This document shows, in pieces, positions 59,337 through 64,000 of a stretch of 64,000 nucleotides of DNA. Below the pieces are notes generated by a model. The model did no database searches and had not been told where the DNA came from. It was given only the letters and a program-made list of their open reading frames with translations. Each line of letters starts with the position of its first letter. The first letter of the stretch is position 1. The position numbers were made by a program, and so were the translations under genes. Source of the DNA: Antrodiella citrinella. Lineage: Eukaryota; Basidiomycota; Agaricomycetes; Polyporales; Steccherinaceae. The stretch spans positions 111,824 through 175,823 of the forward strand of contig SGPM01000019.1 of NCBI GenBank assembly GCA_004802725.1. Reading direction: 5' to 3'.

Positions 59337-60395
59337 TCAGTAATACTCTGGCACAATGTCCTTCAAGAAATACCGAGGTGTATAGAGGTGGAACTCGGTG
59401 TATCCTCCACTGAATACATCCCAAGCCTTCTTTTCTGGGGTGTCGCCAAGGACAGCCGCGATGTGCTCGCCTAGATTTACGATTCGATTGACCACATCTG
59501 TCAAGGTGTCGAGGGACGATTGCCCGCAGGCAGCCATACGTTGGGACACGTAGTTGTCGGTTTCGCCCGCCTTCGCCTCTTTGTAGTAGGACATGAGGTC
59601 ACTGGAAGAGGAAATGTCAGGACGTGCGAGGTTACAACCGTTAGTCGTTACTCCGATACGCACTTGACAAGACAGATCCACCGGATTGCATCCCTGCCAA
59701 AATTACAGAAGTTAGCTCCTTTCTAGCGGTGGAAAATATGAGTCGACTCACGGCATAGCTTGGATGTAGGTCTTGGTCTCGGGGAACATGGCGCGTGGCC
59801 AGATCATGGCAGCGTATGCCTCCCCGATACCTGCGTTCCATCTGACGTAGTCGACATACTCCGTCGCTTGCGGACCCCGTACTTCTGCCCCACCCTCGTC
59901 CCTCAGGAACATCTCCGTGTTAATAAACTCCATCGTGTTGATCGTGATAACATTACTGCTATACGTCGAGTAGTGTTGACGCATCGTAACGAGTGCCTCG
60001 ACGAGACGTGTGAGGATTGGATGCAGCTGCGGCCTGCCGTCGAATAAGCGCATGGGGCATTCACGCAACATCTCGTGTTCCATGATGTTGTCGTCGACCA
60101 TGGTGGTGCAGAGGCTGTACAGCGCAATGGCGACTTGCACGTCGAAGGGTGTATGGCGGTAGGCAGTGATCGCGATCACAAGACCGACGGTCAGGTACTT
60201 CTCCAGTACAGCGTCAGAGACACCCAGATTCCACCCCTTCGCGATCTCGAGAGACTCTCCCTTGACGTGGGGGTCCATCCCGGTCCACCCGAAATGGTTG
60301 GGCACACCGGTTCTCTTGAAGTAGTCCAACACGATCTCCCGTATGCGTAATGCCTGGGGAGAATCGGGAATAGCAGGTGTGGTCGTGATGGCCAT
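59337..60395 (-). CDS. TRI5-like sesquiterpene synthase
   Basis: Exons 60395-59752, 59693-59664 and 59601-59337 join in phase to 312 residues. It has the class I terpene synthase metal motifs: VDDNIMEHE with D101 and D102, and NDLMSYYKE with N225, S229 and E233, the latter formed only after both introns are removed. KAGETDNYV follows, and FSGGYTEFHLYTPRYFL is near the C-terminus. Sequence style is that of the trichodiene-synthase (TRI5) family found widely in basidiomycetes, where most members make other sesquiterpenes from farnesyl diphosphate; the product cannot be told from sequence. No P450 or other cluster genes are next to it in this window. Confidence 0.85.
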
Positions 60396-61458
60396 TGCGT
60401 TCGCGCCTTAAGTGTATGCTATGAGATCAAGTGTATCAGTGGAGCTATATGGAAGAGTATGCACTGGACGAACCTGGACTGTTGGATATAGAAACTGGTG
60501 GTGAGTCGAATGCACTTCGTCGTCGTTCGAGGTGTCCATTTATACGATACCTGAATGCTGGAGTTGTAGCCACCGTATACACATACTCACGGTACATGGT
60601 CGTTGATACCTAAGCACCCTTTTCCAATATGCAGCGGCGATCTGACGCTCCGGTTGAGCGTCATTATCGGTGGCTTTTACGAGCGAAAATTTCAAAGAAC
60701 TAATCTCCAACTCAGTTGACACAGCTCTCACAAGCCTGAACAACAGCACTGCGGAGTCCAGCCTGTGCCGACCCTTTGCCCCGACGAGACCTTGAGATCG
60801 GAGGGTTGCTATTACCCTGACAGGACCGCGCAAGTATAATGTGCACTGCGTGATGCAGCTACAACAGCATGTTGATATCACCACGGGCATCAAAGATGAA
60901 CGCACTCGAGATAAGTAATGAAGATTCCTTACCTAGCCCGATGTTCGCAAAATACGAGTTAACACAAACCTACGAACTCTCCAACATGGAAGGTGTCCTT
61001 CCTCGAATGCTGATTTGACGATAGTATGAAAATCATCGTATCCTACTAACACAAATCAGAAGGTAACGTAAACCTGCAAGACGATTGCTGACCTGAGTCG
61101 GAAGACTGAGTGAAGTACAACCTGCCACTGCTCTCTCTATGGTCGGTGACGTGGCGTCTTCTGACCAGCCATCTTGTACAAATTCTATGTGCTTCAATCC
61201 GTTTTGATAGGTTTTGTCTTCAGCGTCATGTCAGTTGGACAAGTTATTAGTGCGACGGGAAGAAGTCTGTTACAAATTTTTGTGAGAATGTCGTTTCAAA
61301 CTTCAAAGGACAAGAATGCTGTTCATGAACTTGAACGCCTACCAAATTTGGCACAACACTTTCGGCAGTTCGGCACGGCCTCGAAGCCTGCGGCTCGGTT
61401 ACAGGCCTGACCTCCTTCCACGACCACCTCCCTGCAATCCCTCTCCCAATTATCCAAT
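60396..61458. other. Intergenic stretch between terpene synthase and RBR ligase
   Basis: This is about 1.06 kb. A plus-strand frame at 61174-61410 and a minus-strand frame at 60540-60905 are unsupported. The terpene synthase promoter should lie at the left. Nothing else was recognised. Confidence 0.4.
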
Positions 61459-63471
61459 ATGTCAGATTATTCAGACGCTATGAGCGATACTTATGATTCA
61501 GATGGCTCAGGATTTGAAGACGTGAGTGGTTTCATCGTATTCATGTGATAAGGGGTCGAGCTCATTCATGTGTGGCAGTTCCAGGATAATGATTCTGACT
61601 ACGACATGCCTGTGGCGGCGGGCAAAGGCAAGGAGAAGACAAGTGGCCTGGAATATCAGAGCTTTTCCCCAGAGCGTTTACAGGAGGTGATAGACGATGA
61701 GGTTCGGAGGGTGGCAAGCCTCACAGAACTCGAGGTACGGTGGCTCTACATTGTATCTCGTCATTCCGATATGTATGCTCATGTAACATGCCACTTCGTG
61801 CGCCTTTGCACCCTGAATATTATCTCTGTAGTCACCGATTGCTTCCATTCTACTTCAACACTTCCGTTGGAACCAGGATAGACTATTGGAGAAGTTCATG
61901 GATTATCCGACCGTAGTGCTCAAGGAAGCCGGCGAGCCACCGGAAGCTCCAGCATCTCGCCCCGCTAAACGAACTAGGCTTACACCTACTGAGTTTATAT
62001 GCAACATCTGCTGTGACGCCCCACCACCGGAGAAGGTGTTCAAGCCTAGATGCGGCCACGCCTTCTGCGACGATTGCTGGGAGATGTATGTTACATCGAA
62101 GGTGAAGGAAGAGGGGCAATGTTCCTTCAGCTGTATGCAGGATGGGTGTCCAACAATTGTGGATGAGACCACTATCGCAAAATACATGGATACGTTGGGC
62201 TATGATAGGTGAGTGTCTCCGTATATGTTCGATACCATTCCCCGGTTGCAACGGACTTCGTACCATGCATCGTTCCACTTTGGAGAACCATGAACTGACA
62301 CAACACCTCTGATTAGATTCAAAGAACTCATCCGCCGATCCTACGTCTCAGCCAATCCTGATCTGCGCTATTGCCCCCACCCATCTTGCACCGAGACCGT
62401 ATCGTGTGTCGGAGGTCGGGGAGACTCCTTGCTCACCGAGGTCCCAACTGTCCGCTGCGCAGAGGGGCATGCGTTCTGTTTCGGATGCGGCATCGACTCC
62501 GACCACCGTCCTCTCATCTGCAAATTAATCAATGTCTGGGTCAAGAACGCTAGAGAAGACGCTGGGACCGCTCAGTGGATGAAGGCTAATACGAGATCGT
62601 GCCCCAAATGCCAGAACAATATCGAGAAGAACGGAGGCTGCAAGTACGTCTGTATTCTCCTATGTTCTCAATCTCGTCATATATTGAATGCTCTTTGTCG
62701 TTTCAACTTAGTCGCATTCAATGTCGACATTGCCGGTATCAGTTCTGCTGGCTGTGCATGCAAAAGTGGGAGGTCCATGGCTACAACAACGACGTTTGCA
62801 ATGCATGGAAAGAGCCTGAACCCGACGAGGCAACGACAGAAGCTCAGCGCAACCTGTCCAAGTGGCTGTTCTATTTTGATCGGTTCAACAATCATGAGCT
62901 CTCGGCGAAGCTGGATCAAGAGCTATGCGAACGTGCTGCGAACAAGATGCTCGAGATTCAAGCAACTGGGAAGTTGTCGTGGATTGAGGTGAGAGAAATT
63001 TGTGATAGTCATTGCGCAGGGGCTGAGGAACGTCGCAGACCAAGTTCATGCAGGAAGCCGTCGACGAGCTTACGACGTGCCGAGTCTCACTGAAGTGGTC
63101 CTACGCCATGGCATACTTTTTGCAGCAAGGTAATCAGAAGGAGATCTTCGAGGATGTTCAAGCGTACGTACTACAACACCGCTCGCTACCTCTGCCACTA
63201 ATCACGATGTCTCCAGCGACCTAGAGAAAGCTGTAGAGGAGCTATCGCAGATGCTAGAAGAGGAGATTGAAGATGATAATGTCAAGGCGCTCCGGCAGCG
63301 AACGGTGGACAAGACAGTACGTCACTCTTCGAGTGATACATCTTACGGTTGGGGTGTGCTGACCGTCACGTTATGGCTCAGGTGTACGTTCGTGGGCGAC
63401 ACGAGATACTGCTCAAGGATACGGCTGCCGGGCTGGCTGAAGGCCGTTGGGAGTGGAATACAGACGTGTAA
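61459..63471 (+). CDS. Ariadne-type RBR E3 ubiquitin ligase
   Basis: This multi-exon gene starts with an acidic MSDYSDAMSDTYDSDG region. RING1: CNICCDAPPPEKVF, CGHAFCDDCWEMY. In-between RING: YCPHPSCTETVSC, CAEGHAFCFGCG. RING2: SCPKCQNNIEKNGGC, split by an intron at 62644-62711, then RIQCRHCRYQFCWLC. An Ariadne helical domain follows (EAQRNLSKWLFYFDRFNNHELS; SLKWSYAMAYFLQ). It ends GRWEWNTDV. Ubiquitin passes from E2 to the Cys of GGC, then to the target. Ariadne proteins usually read GGCNHM there; here the codon after Asn is CGC (Arg), not CAC (His). The rest of the fold is intact. A short C-terminal exon closes the frame. Confidence 0.87.
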
Positions 63472-64000
63472 AATTAGTTCTGGACCATCTTGTGCGGTTT
63501 CTGTGTCGCTTTGGCAATCTTCACTGTACATCATCCCCATCTCCCCCTACCAATATGCACTTGTTATCATACGGCCTCCCTAATATCACATTCTATCTAC
63601 GAGTCGCGACGTGCATAAATCACGGTGCAGAATCCATAATAACAGTTCAATCGGCAAGTCCCTTGTGGTGCGAAGCTAGTGTTCGGGGAGAAAGTCGGAG
63701 GTGTGTAAATTACGGTCCGTAAGAAAGTCCGAGCCCAGGGTAGGTAAAAAAGCTCGTTTTTTACGGTTTGTTACAGAGAGACGCTTATATAAGCGCTTCC
63801 ATATAGAAACGGTAAAAAATGTAATAAAGTGTAATGAAGTGTAACAAAGTGTAATATATAGTACTATCGAACGATTCAAACCCAGCTCTTGACTGCAAAC
63901 GCGTCCTCGTCGCTCTCGCCCTCCGCATTCTCGTCCTCCCCAGATTCCACACTTCCCAGTGCTGTGTTATCTCCCGCGCGTCGCACACGCTCATTCTTGC
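63472..64000. repeat. Repeat-rich window end: palindromes and short AT-rich repeats
   Basis: GTAAAAAAGCTCGTTTTTTAC near 63742 is a perfect hairpin with 8-bp arms. CGCTTATATAAGCG near 63783 is a 14-bp palindrome. After 63819 AAGTGTAA-type words repeat about every 10 bp four times. The last 120 bp are unlike this, CT-rich and partly open, and may start another gene. It could be the edge of a transposable element or LTR, but no coding part is in view. Confidence 0.45.

Noticed and set aside
59337..60395. Terpene synthase as part of a biosynthetic cluster
   Set aside because: No P450, transferase, transporter or regulator gene lies beside it within the window.
1..64000. CRISPR arrays, bacterial operons, insertion sequences or viral genes
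   Set aside because: None seen. Spliced genes and intron-bearing tRNAs show eukaryotic nuclear DNA.

Overview
The window looks like nuclear DNA of a mushroom-forming basidiomycete (Agaricomycetes). Genes are closely packed on both strands, most carry many introns of about 50-65 nt with GT-AG ends, and several families are typical of that group: a TRI5-like sesquiterpene synthase, a DOPA-dioxygenase-like protein, an intron-rich GH51 arabinofuranosidase and a two-BIR survivin homologue. All identifications come from reading translated exons by eye; no database search was run.

Layout. 0-4.5 kb: the 5' end of an unknown gene, then two Ran1/Pat1-like protein kinases (K1, K2). 4.7-10.4 kb: a divergent pair, BIR1/survivin (chromosomal passenger complex) and WAPL (cohesin release). 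10.9-14.3 kb: secreted GH51 arabinofuranosidase with 27 exons. 14.4-19.4 kb: long-form tRNase Z and a divergent secreted, GPI-anchor-like protein. 19.4-23.4 kb: mostly gene-poor, with one small disordered protein. 23.4-28.3 kb: delta-12-type fatty acid desaturase, a small hypothetical gene and a SET-MYND methyltransferase. 28.7-32.2 kb: two more Ran1/Pat1-like kinases (K3, K4); K4 has a one-base frameshift. 32.5-39.9 kb: an IKS1-type kinase, a disordered protein with repeated tryptophan motifs, and a Q/N-rich membrane-anchored protein. 40.1-41.1 kb: an 826-bp inverted-repeat element with terminal hairpins, then an intron-containing tRNA-Gly(GCC). 41.5-47.6 kb: SCAP (sterol sensor) and the PDH E3-binding protein. 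47.6-50.1 kb: an unidentified gene whose frame looks broken, and a second tRNA-Gly(GCC). 50.7-58.8 kb: DOPA-dioxygenase-like gene, a possible Rec114-like gene, and a large Mug190/tricalbin-like C2 protein that holds 29 isolated N bases. 59.3-63.5 kb: TRI5-like terpene synthase and an Ariadne-type RBR ubiquitin ligase. The last 500 bp hold short repeats and palindromes.

How genes relate. There is no single pathway. Cell-division and meiosis functions recur (BIR1, WAPL, four Ran1/Pat1-like kinases, possibly Rec114, Mug190). The four kinases are clearly one paralogous family: each has a single intron at the same place, splitting the Glu codon of the SPE (APE-equivalent) motif. The most notable points are this kinase family and its frameshifted member, 3-nt micro-exons in GH51, a 5-nt micro-exon in the desaturase, the element whose terminal hairpins show a compensatory base change, a possible non-AUG mitochondrial start for tRNase Z, and a His-to-Arg change at the expected catalytic position of the RBR ligase.
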